DNA from: Verrucomicrobiota bacterium | GTDB lineage: Bacteria > Verrucomicrobiota > Verrucomicrobiia > Verrucomicrobiales > Akkermansiaceae | Assembly: GCA_026397725.1 (NCBI GenBank) | Contig: JAPLUI010000063.1 | Coordinates: 1 to 56,862, forward strand | Length of the DNA: 56,862 bases | Direction: 5' to 3' | Part shown: positions 26,389 through 34,471 of the stretch, piece after piece | Position numbering within the stretch: the first letter of the stretch is position 1 | How the letters are laid out: each line of letters opens with the position of its first letter | Notes under the pieces: model-generated | The model's database searches: none | What the model was told of the DNA's origin: nothing | What the model saw: the letters and a program-made list of their open reading frames with translations, nothing else | Position numbers and translations under genes: made by a program

Positions 26389-29300
26389 TTCAGAAGCAAC
26401 AGTCCGACCCAATAGTCAATCCCCCCGGCGCTACGGCCCGCACCCGATGATCCCGGTACTGCTAGGGTGCCTCATCGCGATGATTCCCGCGACCCTCCAA
26501 GGCGCGCCGGATTACTACACCGAGCCGCAGGTCTACGGCATGCGCCCGAATCCCGACCACGAGTCCGAAATGGGACCGATAGGGGCGACCGGAATTGAGG
26601 CGAGAATCTACAAGGGCGTCAAGGTCACCGTGGAAGAAGTCCATCCGGACACTCCGGCGTTCGGCAAGTTCGGCAAAGGGGATGTCATCCTTGGTGTCAA
26701 TGGTGAGAAACTCGTGGGCAGGAACCCGCTGATGCTGCTTGGCAACGCGCTGACGGAGGCCGAGGCGAAGGACGGAACCCTCACCTTCGACGTCGAGCCC
26801 GCAACGGCCGGCAAGCCCAAACAGGTGACCGTCAAGGTGCCGGTGCTGGGGGCCTACAGTCCGACCTTCCCGTTGAACTGCGAAAAATCGAAGATCATCG
26901 TCAGGCGGGCGGCCGAGTTTTACTCCGGCAAGGACCGGATGAAGAAGCACGGTTTTTTGAACGGGCTCGCCTGCCTGTTCCTGCTCTCGACCGGCGATGA
27001 CAAATACGTCCCGCGCGTCAAGGAGTACTTCTCCCAGTTTCTGAATGCGGATGGGAGCGTCAGGGGAATCGGAGACATGACTTGGGACAACGGCTACAAC
27101 GGCGTCGCCTGCGCGGAGTATTATCTGCGGACGGGAGACCGCTCCGTGCTGCCGATCCTGCAGCACTACTGCGATGATGCCAAACGCCGGCAGGTCTATA
27201 ACGTTGGCTGGACCCATTGGGGCACCGGCGTCAGTCCGAGCTACGAGGCTGGGGGGGGCATGCTGCACTCCGCTGGCAACCAGATGTTGCTGACCCTGGT
27301 GCTGGGCAAGGTGTGCGGGGCAAATGTTGACGAGAAGACCCTGCTGGGCGCGCTCACCCACTGGTACCGCTTTGCCGGCCATGGCGCCATCCCGGTCGCC
27401 GACCAGCGCCCATGGCACATCTTCCGGTCGGGCGGTCGCGACGGGGCGAGTGCAGCCGTGATGCACGTTGCCAGTGGTGCCAGGGGCGACACCACGATCT
27501 ATCGGAAAGCCAAGGAGGCGTTCGCCTTTTCCTCGCTCACCAGTTGGCCATCCAGGGAATATGTTTGGGAGATCTACTGGGAAAGCCTGACCAACGCCTA
27601 CATGCTCGAGTACGATGCGGAATTGTACCACCAGACGCAGCGGCGTTTCCGCTGGTCGTATGACTTGTACCGGCAGGCATCGGGGGCGTTCTCGTTTCCG
27701 TCCAGCCACGAATCCCTCCATCCCACCGACGCGGGGATTGCGCTGGCTCTGGCCTTTACCGCGCCCCTGAAAACCCTGCATATCACCGGTGCTCCGCGTT
27801 CGAAACATGCGGTGGACTTCTCACTTCCGGAGCACCTCTGGGGCACGGCGGCGGACCTGGCGTTTTACTCCGCCAAGCCTAACAAAGACATCGGCAAGTA
27901 TGGCAAGGAGGAGGAAATCCACATTCCTTTCTGGCAGTTGCCGGTCGGTCTCGTCTATGGCCCGGGCAATGTGCAGGCGATCCCGCTGGACACGCTGCTC
28001 AAGGATGTGCGCCACGCGCGCTTCCAGGTGCGTGCGGCCGCAGCCAAGGGATTGGCCATGACCCGCAGATTCGGCGAGTTGGAGCAACTGCTGAGCGATC
28101 CGGATCCCCGTCTGCGCCGCGCCGCACTTGATGGCATCAACGATTACCATGCGTGGTTTATCGAACCTGCGGTGGGCAGGCTGGCGCTCAAGCCCGGCGA
28201 CTTCACGCCCGCGATGAACGAGGCGATCACCCGGATCATGAGTGATCCCAAGGAGGCTTGGTTTGTGATCGATGGCGCGATGCAGGCGCTGCACCATGCC
28301 CCGGTCGAGGTCATCAAGCGCAACATCCCCGCCATTCTCCCATGGACCACCAACGAGGACTGGTGGCTGCGCGAGTCGGCGTTCATGGCCTTGATGGGCC
28401 TGCGGGACGACGAGCAATCCTTCGTGAAGTATCTGCCGGTCATGATCGATGTCATGACCCGGGAGCGCCATTACAATCCGCGCGTCCAGATGCTCAATCA
28501 GCTCAGGAATGCCCTGGCAAAATGGAAGAACGACAGCGCTCCGGGCAAGCTGATCGTGGCCGGCTTCACCAAGGCCACCATGAAGAGCGAGATCCTGCCG
28601 GATGTTGGAGGGGTCAAGCGCTCGCTGGAGGGGACCTCCAACATCGTTGAAGTCGCCCTGGCATCCATCCGCCAGGCACCCGAGGCCGCCGCGGACCTCG
28701 CCGAGGCCATTGCTGGGGTTGGGAGGCACACCGTTCTGGATACACCGAATCTCATGAATATCGTCAGGGCCCCGGATGGCATTGTGAGCGATCGTTTCGT
28801 CGGGTTGCTACCGGCGCTTGCAAAGCTCCCTCCTCAGGAAAAGCAGAAGTTGACGCGCGTTCTTTCCGAGTCCTTCCTGCCTGAGTTGATCAAGCGTCAA
28901 AATGCGGCCAAGGACCTCGGCGATGGCACCCTGATCGAATTGATCATCGACCTTACGCGGCTCAAGAAGCAGGTGGCCGGCTGGCAGGTTGTCGGAGCGC
29001 CCTCGCCGACGGAGCGCGTCTGGCACTATCGCGCTTTCGATCCATTGACCGACAAGGACAAACTCCATCCGCGGGAAGATAAGCGTTTCCGAAATGTTGA
29101 ATTGCCACCCGGCTTGGCGAATTGGCAAGACCCCGGGTTCGATGTCAGCCAATGGCAGAGCGGACGGACACCCGTCGGCGTGGGTGATTACAAGGCTTGG
29201 AAATACGGCCTCATGTGGAGCGCCACACCTGACAGGACGATTGCAAACAACTCCGCGTGGGGACCTGGCGAGTTCCTCATGATGCGCACGAATTTCGAGG

Positions 29301-29602
29301 TGAAGGACCTGGACCATGACTGCTATCGCATCAGCATCCTGGCGAACCAAGGATATCGTGTTTACCTGAACGGGCAGGAGATTCATACATTCGCCTATTT
29401 CGCCTTCTATCCGAAGTATGATCGCATCATGCTGGACAAGAACGACGCCAAGCATCTGAAGAAGGGCTCGAACACTCTGGCGGTCTTCAGTTGCGTGCGC
29501 TACGAACAGGATCCGAAGGCCGACCAACAGTATCATCCCATCGGGCAGATGGACCTCTTTATCGAAGGGCTCAGGATGGCGGAAATCGGGCTGGCCCGAT
29601 AG
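26381..29602 (+). CDS. DUF6288-type PDZ/HEAT protein with C-terminal jelly-roll module (copy 3)
   Basis: A 1073-residue paralogue of the protein at 5528 with the same order: signal peptide (MIPVLLGCLIAMIPATLQGA), PDZ-like domain (ATGIEARIYKGV; GDVILGVNGEKLVG), DUF6288 helices (NGYNGVACAEYYLRTGD; VGWTHWGTG), HEAT repeats (SDPDPRLRRAALDGI), and a sugar-binding-like beta-sandwich (GYRVYLNGQEI; HLKKGSNTLAVF). The ATG at 26381 overlaps the end of the GH106 fusion by 8 bases and gives a long n-region with two arginines; the ATG at 26447 would start directly at the hydrophobic segment and is a real alternative. Function unknown; the neighbours suggest glycan handling outside the cytoplasm. Confidence 0.8.
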   Translation: MNDSEATVRPNSQSPRRYGPHPMIPVLLGCLIAMIPATLQGAPDYYTEPQVYGMRPNPDHESEMGPIGATGIEARIYKGVKVTVEEVHPDTPAFGKFGKGDVILGVNGEKLVGRNPLMLLGNALTEAEAKDGTLTFDVEPATAGKPKQVTVKVPVLGAYSPTFPLNCEKSKIIVRRAAEFYSGKDRMKKHGFLNGLACLFLLSTGDDKYVPRVKEYFSQFLNADGSVRGIGDMTWDNGYNGVACAEYYLRTGDRSVLPILQHYCDDAKRRQVYNVGWTHWGTGVSPSYEAGGGMLHSAGNQMLLTLVLGKVCGANVDEKTLLGALTHWYRFAGHGAIPVADQRPWHIFRSGGRDGASAAVMHVASGARGDTTIYRKAKEAFAFSSLTSWPSREYVWEIYWESLTNAYMLEYDAELYHQTQRRFRWSYDLYRQASGAFSFPSSHESLHPTDAGIALALAFTAPLKTLHITGAPRSKHAVDFSLPEHLWGTAADLAFYSAKPNKDIGKYGKEEEIHIPFWQLPVGLVYGPGNVQAIPLDTLLKDVRHARFQVRAAAAKGLAMTRRFGELEQLLSDPDPRLRRAALDGINDYHAWFIEPAVGRLALKPGDFTPAMNEAITRIMSDPKEAWFVIDGAMQALHHAPVEVIKRNIPAILPWTTNEDWWLRESAFMALMGLRDDEQSFVKYLPVMIDVMTRERHYNPRVQMLNQLRNALAKWKNDSAPGKLIVAGFTKATMKSEILPDVGGVKRSLEGTSNIVEVALASIRQAPEAAADLAEAIAGVGRHTVLDTPNLMNIVRAPDGIVSDRFVGLLPALAKLPPQEKQKLTRVLSESFLPELIKRQNAAKDLGDGTLIELIIDLTRLKKQVAGWQVVGAPSPTERVWHYRAFDPLTDKDKLHPREDKRFRNVELPPGLANWQDPGFDVSQWQSGRTPVGVGDYKAWKYGLMWSATPDRTIANNSAWGPGEFLMMRTNFEVKDLDHDCYRISILANQGYRVYLNGQEIHTFAYFAFYPKYDRIMLDKNDAKHLKKGSNTLAVFSCVRYEQDPKADQQYHPIGQMDLFIEGLRMAEIGLAR

Positions 29603-29623
29603 TTCAGTTATGAGCCATTAAAC

Positions 29624-29744
29624 CAACTTCTTTTCCCCCGCTCTCCGAACCGCACTTTAGCCCCTCGGGCAGGCGAAGCGCAGCGAAGACCCCTCTTGCG
29701 CACCAACCGTGAAAAGCAATCTCCTAGCAATAATAGACACAACC
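29624..29744 (+). repeat. Recurrent intergenic/leader element (fullest copy)
   Basis: It begins CAACTTCTTTTCCCCCGCTC, shared with 18958 and 30600, and ends with a 35-base block starting CACCAACCGTGAAAAGCA at 29701. That block matches 38967-39001 at 31 of 35 positions. The ATG of the broken YdjY gene follows. It is likely a promoter or leader segment copied between loci, but no clear -35/-10 pair is visible. Confidence 0.5.
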
Positions 29745-30594
29745 ATGAGGCTCCCTTCCATCTTCCCAAACGCCCTGGCGTTTCTAACATTCCTTGCCGC
29801 GCCGCTCCAAACCGCGTACAGCCAAACAGCCGAGGTCCCGCCAGGTCCGGCTGCGGGCCAAGCCTCCTCCACCCTTCCGCAAGCGAATCTCGCCAAGGTA
29901 TTCAAACTGCCGGGACTGTCGGTCAACAAAGAGGACCGCTGCGTCGATCTCGATGCGACCGTCTGCCTCAAGCAAGGCGCGCTCGAATTGATCGCCTGCA
30001 CCAAGGGCACCAAGGAGCATGAGTCGATCGTCGCGGTCGAGGCCAGACCCATTCACATTCACACCGCGTTGCTGCTGCTCGGCGTCCAGGCGGGCAATCC
30101 CGCGATGCGCAAACCGCTGGATGAAGAGGGCACGCGATGGATCGATGTCCCGCCACGAGGGGGGGCGGTGGATGTCTTCCTTGTGGTCAAGGACAAGGAT
30201 GGCAAGACCGTCGAGCGCCCGATTAGCGACTTCATCAAGCGCTCCGACGATGGCGGGCAAGGAATGCCTGCCGACAACAAGGGCGACAAGGATGCCGACC
30301 GGTTTCCCACCCACACCTTCCTCTTCGCCGGCTCGATATTGCATGGCGATGGAGAGGGACCACGCCGCTACCTGTGTGACAAGAGCGGCATCCATCGCGA
30401 CTTTCGGCGACGAGGTGCTCTGCCTGCCCGAGGTCCATAGCTCGGACAACGGCGCACTGATGTGGAGCATCGACTCCACTCATCTGCCCGCCGTGGGTTC
30501 CAAGGTCATCCTGCGCCTCCGGCCCCAGGCCAAGCCTGCCGACAAGGGTGACAAAAAAGCTCGCGACCTCCAGCCCTCGCAACCCGCTCGTTAA
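29745..30594 (+). pseudogene. YdjY-domain protein gene with a frameshift
   Basis: The start encodes a signal peptide (MRLPSIFPNALAFLTFLAA, cleavage near YSQT), then the YdjY region (KLPGLSVNKEDRCVDLDATV, AVEARPIHIHTALLLLG, DRFPTHTFLFAGS). Near 30385-30400 the frame breaks: one frame runs out at 30440, while the family sequence resumes in another frame (IATFGDEVLCLPEVHSSDNG, DSTHLPAVGSKV) and ends at TAA 30592-30594. Part of the family's loop before IATFGDE also seems lost. The ATG at 29745 is preferred to 29709 because the repeated leader runs up to it. This is either a decayed gene or one sequencing indel; the role of YdjY domains is unknown. Confidence 0.75.
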
Positions 30595-30599
30595 GTTAA

Positions 30600-30705
30600 C
30601 AACTTCCTTTCTCCAGCTCTCGGAACACCCAATCCCTCCTATCCCACTTTGCACCATGCGCACCAAGCGTGAGAAGCGAATTCCTACCAACACCGAAGAA
30701 CCAAT
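30600..30705 (+). repeat. Copy of the recurrent intergenic/leader element
   Basis: It begins CAACTTCCTTTCTCCAGCTC and ends GCACCAAGCGTGAGAAGC then GAATTCCTACCAACACC, just before the ATG of the first GH120 gene. Both ends align with the element at 29624; the middle does not. Confidence 0.45.
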
Positions 30706-32568
30706 ATGAAAGACCTCCTGCATCTGACCTTGCTCGCCTTTACTGCGGTGGCCGCATCAGCCACCGAGTTCCATGTCGCCATCACAGGCAGTGACGCCAG
30801 TCCCGCCACCCAGGCCGCGCCTTTGCGCACGATCCAGCGGGCCGCCGACCTCGCCCAGCCGGGCGATACCGTCACCGTGCATGCAGGCGTATACCGCGAA
30901 CACATCAATCCGCCGCGTGGTGGGGAGTCCGATGCCAAGCGCATCGTCTATCAGGCGGCCCCCGGCGAAAAGGTGGTCATCACCGGTTCGGAAGAGGTGA
31001 AGAACTGGGAGAAGGTCCAGGACGGCGTCTGGAAGGCGACCCTTCCCAACACCTTTTTTGGCAGCTTCAATCCCTACACCGACCTCATCCACGGCGATTG
31101 GTTCAATCCCAATGGCCCCCGCGAACATCACACCGGTGCCGTGTATCTCAACGGCGACTGGCTGGGCGAGGCGGCCAAGCTTGACGAGGTTCTGAAACCG
31201 GCGGGTGCCGCCCCGCTCTGGTTCGGGCGGGTGGACCAGACAAACACGACGCTCTGGGCGCAGTTCAAGGGGGTCGACCCCAACGCGCAACGCGTGGAGA
31301 TCAACACGCGTCAAACGGTCTTCTATCCACAGAAGCCTGGCATAAACTACATCACCGTGCGCGGTTTCACCCTACGCCATGCCGCGACGCAGTGGGCACC
31401 CCCCACGGCCGAGCAGATGGGCTTGATCGGTACCCACTGGAGCAAAGGATGGATCATCGAGAACAATACGATCAGCCACTCGAAATGTTGCGGGATCGCG
31501 CTCGGCAAGTATGGCGACCAGTGGGACAACACCTCCGCATGGAGGGCGGAAGGCTATGTGGAGACGATCCAGCGCGCCCTGACCAACGGCTGGAACAAGG
31601 CGACCGTTGGCAGCCACCTGGTGCGCAACAATGACTTCTCCCATTGTGAACAGGCCGGCATCGTGGGCAGTTTAGGGTGTTCGTTCAGTGTCATCACCGG
31701 CAACAATATCCATGATATCCATGTCCAGCGTCTGTTCGGGGGTGTCGAGATGGCCGGCATCAAATTTCATGGTGCCATTGATGTTGAGATCAGCCGGAAT
31801 CACCTCTATCGGTGTGATCAGGGGATCTGGTTGGACTGGATGGCGCAAGGTGCCCGTGTTTCCGGCAACCTGCTCCATGATAATCTGGAGCGGGATTTGT
31901 TCTTTGAAGCGAATCACGGGCCCTTCCTGGTGGACAACAACGTCTGCCTCTCGCCAGTGTCGCTGTGGGCCTGGTCGGCAGGCGGGGCCTACGTCCACAA
32001 TTTATTCGCGGGGGAAATAGGCACCCACAGCGACGATGACCGGATGACCCCTTTTCACCAGGCGCATTCCACGGCAATCGCCGGACTGCACAAGATGACG
32101 GGTGGCGACGACCGCTACTACAACAACGTGTTTGTGCAACGTGGCGATTTGAGCCCGTACGACTCGGCGAAACTGCCTGCAAAGATGGGCGGCAATGTCT
32201 TCCTCAAAGGTGCCAAGCCATCCAGGAATGAAACCGGGCCGCTCCTCAAACCTGAGTTTGACCCCGCGCTCCGTCTGGTCGAGAAGACCGGCGGCTTTTA
32301 TCTTGAGATGACGTTCGACAAAGCATGGCGCGACGAGCCGAGGCGCGCACTCGTGACGACCAAGTCGTTGGGCAACGCGGTCATCCCGAACCAGCCATAC
32401 GAACAGCCGGATGGCACGCCGCTCCGCCTCGCCACTGACTATGCAGGCAATAAAAGAAGTGAAATGAATCCGTTTCCGGGCCCGTTTGAGCTTTCCGGGG
32501 ACGGCAGGCAAATGCTGAAAGTCTGGCCTCACAGCGGGCTACTCACATCAACCAAGGAAAAACGATGA
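30706..32568 (+). CDS. GH120 beta-xylosidase (copy 1)
   Basis: A 620-residue secreted right-handed parallel beta-helix enzyme. Family markers are LPNTFFGSFNPY, GDWFNP, AQFKGVDPNA, VEINTRQTVFYP, WAPPTAEQMGLIG and HWSKGWIIENN, which align along the whole length with the Thermoanaerobacterium GH120 xylosidase XylC as I remember it. The nucleophile is predicted as Asp377 (WLDWMAQG) and the acid/base as Glu401 (LFFEANHG); in XylC they are 382 and 405, one residue closer. It hydrolyses beta-1,4-xylo-oligosaccharides with retention. The signal peptide ends near AASA-T. The stop overlaps the start of the second copy (ATGA), implying translational coupling. Confidence 0.88.
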   Translation: MKDLLHLTLLAFTAVAASATEFHVAITGSDASPATQAAPLRTIQRAADLAQPGDTVTVHAGVYREHINPPRGGESDAKRIVYQAAPGEKVVITGSEEVKNWEKVQDGVWKATLPNTFFGSFNPYTDLIHGDWFNPNGPREHHTGAVYLNGDWLGEAAKLDEVLKPAGAAPLWFGRVDQTNTTLWAQFKGVDPNAQRVEINTRQTVFYPQKPGINYITVRGFTLRHAATQWAPPTAEQMGLIGTHWSKGWIIENNTISHSKCCGIALGKYGDQWDNTSAWRAEGYVETIQRALTNGWNKATVGSHLVRNNDFSHCEQAGIVGSLGCSFSVITGNNIHDIHVQRLFGGVEMAGIKFHGAIDVEISRNHLYRCDQGIWLDWMAQGARVSGNLLHDNLERDLFFEANHGPFLVDNNVCLSPVSLWAWSAGGAYVHNLFAGEIGTHSDDDRMTPFHQAHSTAIAGLHKMTGGDDRYYNNVFVQRGDLSPYDSAKLPAKMGGNVFLKGAKPSRNETGPLLKPEFDPALRLVEKTGGFYLEMTFDKAWRDEPRRALVTTKSLGNAVIPNQPYEQPDGTPLRLATDYAGNKRSEMNPFPGPFELSGDGRQMLKVWPHSGLLTSTKEKR

Positions 32569-34415
32569 AATATCATCTGTCTTTTATCGCCATTCTGATG
32601 CCATTGGCACTGGGTCAAGCCGCAGAACTCTATGTCGCCATAACTGGCAACGACACCAGCCCCGGGACGCCGTCCGCGCCGCTGCGCACGATCCAGCATG
32701 CCGCCGACCTCGCCCAGCCGGGTGATACCGTCACCGTGCATGCCGGCGTGTACCGCGAATACATCAATCCGCCGCGTGGCGGGGAGTCCGATACCAAGCG
32801 CATCGTCTATCAGGCGGCCGCCGGTGAAAAGGTGGTCATCACCGGTTCGGAAGAGGTGAAGAACTGGGAGAAGGTCCAGGACGGCGTCTGGAAGGCGACC
32901 CTTCCCAACACCTTTTTTGGCAGCTTCAACCCCTTTGCGGAACTCATTGGCGGCGACTGGTTTGATGCCAAGGAGCGCAGCCATCACGCCGGGGCTGTCT
33001 ATCTGAATGGCGACTGGCTCGCCGAGGCGGTCAGTTTGGAGGAGGTTCTGAAGCCCATGACCGCGACGCCGCTATGGTTCGCCAGCGTGGACGCAACCCG
33101 CACTGTCATCTGGGCGCAGTTCAACGGCGTCGATCCCAATGCGCAGCAGGTGGAGGTCAACGCGCGCCGGTCCGTGTTCTATCCGGACAAAACCGGACGG
33201 AACTACATCACGGTGCGTGGTTTCACCCTGCGCAACGCGGGCACGCCCTGGGCACCGCCCACCGTGGAGCAGATCGGCCTGATCGGGGTCCACTGGAGCA
33301 AGGGCTGGATCATCGAAAACAACGACATCGCCTATTCCACATGTTCGGGAATCACCCTGGGAAAATATGGCGAAGCCAAGGATCACAATACAGGCTCGGC
33401 CTCGGGCTATGTCACGACCATCGAACGCGGCTTGAAGAATGGCTGGAACAAGGAGACCATCGGCCATCACGTGGTGCGCGACAACCGTATCGCCCATTGT
33501 GAACAGGCGGGTATCGTGGGAAGTCTGGGCGCGGCGTTCAGCACCATCACCGGCAATACCATTCATGACATCCATGTCCGGCAACTGTTCTCAGGTGCGG
33601 AGATGGCGGGCATCAAATTCCACGGGGCCATCGATGTCACGATCAGCAGGAATCACATCTACCGGACCTGCCGCGGCATGTGGCTGGACTGGATGACCCA
33701 GGGGGCGCGGATCTCCAACAACCTCTGCCATGACAACGCCACCCACGATCTGTTCGTCGAGGTGAACCATGGCCCCTTCGTGGTCGATAATAATATTTTC
33801 CTGTCGCCCAAATCGATTGAAGACGACTCGCAAGGTGGTGTCTATGCCCACAACCTCATCGCCGGGGGCATCGATCTATGTCCCACCTTCTTCGATGGGC
33901 GCAAGACTCCGTTCCATAAAGCCCATTCCACCGAAATCGTAGCCATTCATGACAATCCTTCCGGCGACAACCACTATTACAACAACCTGTTCATGCGCGG
34001 CGGCAGTCTGGAGAAACATGATCAGGCCCACCTGCCGATGTGGATGGATGGCAATGTGTATTTCCAGGGGGCGAAGTCTTCCAAGCATGAAAGAGATCCC
34101 ATCTTCAGGTCCGGATCGGATCCGGCGCTGGCGCTGGTTGAGAAGAATGACGGCTTCTATCTGACCATGACCTTGGCCACAGCCCTGGGGAGCGAACGGC
34201 CATCTCAACCGGTGACCTCGGCACGGTTAGGCAAAGCCAGCATTTCCGGTTGCGCCTTCGAGAATCCTGATGGTTCTCCCATCACGATAGGCACGGACTA
34301 TTTCGGCAAGCCGCGCAACGCCGCCAATCCGACGTCCGGACCCTTCGAGGCTCCCGGGACAGGAACCATCACCATGAAGGTGTGGCCGCTCACCGTGGGC
34401 AGGAAGGCGAAATGA
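32565..34415 (+). CDS. GH120 beta-xylosidase (copy 2)
   Basis: A tandem paralogue of the preceding gene, 616 residues, with the same markers (LPNTFFGSFNPF, NGVDPNAQQVEVNARRS, WAPPTVEQIGLIG, HWSKGWIIENND). Asp375 (WLDWMTQG) and Glu399 (LFVEVNHG) are the predicted catalytic pair. The signal peptide ends near LGQA-A. The two copies are diverged overall but share an uninterrupted 104-base identity (32826-32929 with 30967-31070), a sign of recent gene conversion. Different catalytic-site surroundings (NATHD versus NLERD) suggest the pair may differ in preferred xyloside. Confidence 0.88.
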   Translation: MKYHLSFIAILMPLALGQAAELYVAITGNDTSPGTPSAPLRTIQHAADLAQPGDTVTVHAGVYREYINPPRGGESDTKRIVYQAAAGEKVVITGSEEVKNWEKVQDGVWKATLPNTFFGSFNPFAELIGGDWFDAKERSHHAGAVYLNGDWLAEAVSLEEVLKPMTATPLWFASVDATRTVIWAQFNGVDPNAQQVEVNARRSVFYPDKTGRNYITVRGFTLRNAGTPWAPPTVEQIGLIGVHWSKGWIIENNDIAYSTCSGITLGKYGEAKDHNTGSASGYVTTIERGLKNGWNKETIGHHVVRDNRIAHCEQAGIVGSLGAAFSTITGNTIHDIHVRQLFSGAEMAGIKFHGAIDVTISRNHIYRTCRGMWLDWMTQGARISNNLCHDNATHDLFVEVNHGPFVVDNNIFLSPKSIEDDSQGGVYAHNLIAGGIDLCPTFFDGRKTPFHKAHSTEIVAIHDNPSGDNHYYNNLFMRGGSLEKHDQAHLPMWMDGNVYFQGAKSSKHERDPIFRSGSDPALALVEKNDGFYLTMTLATALGSERPSQPVTSARLGKASISGCAFENPDGSPITIGTDYFGKPRNAANPTSGPFEAPGTGTITMKVWPLTVGRKAK

Positions 34416-34471
34416 AATAGAAGAGAAATAGAAGAGAAATAGATGACAAAGAAGACAAAGAAGACAAAGAT
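34414..34471 (+). repeat. Two adjoining short tandem repeats across a start codon
   Basis: GAAATAGAAGA (11 bp) occurs twice and then partially between the GH120 stop and the next ATG (34414-34445). ACAAAGAAG (9 bp) occurs twice and then partially just after the ATG (34446-34471), coding the TKKTKKTK start of the next protein. Loss or gain of a 9-bp unit would keep the frame, while 11-bp changes alter only the spacer. Confidence 0.8.

Noticed and set aside
30706..34415. Reading the two beta-helix proteins as GH141 or pectate-lyase-like
   Set aside because: Full-length motif order and the Asp/Glu pair about 24 residues apart fit GH120 much better.
34414..34471. CRISPR-like array
   Set aside because: Units are 9-11 bp, contiguous and without spacers; these are simple tandem repeats.
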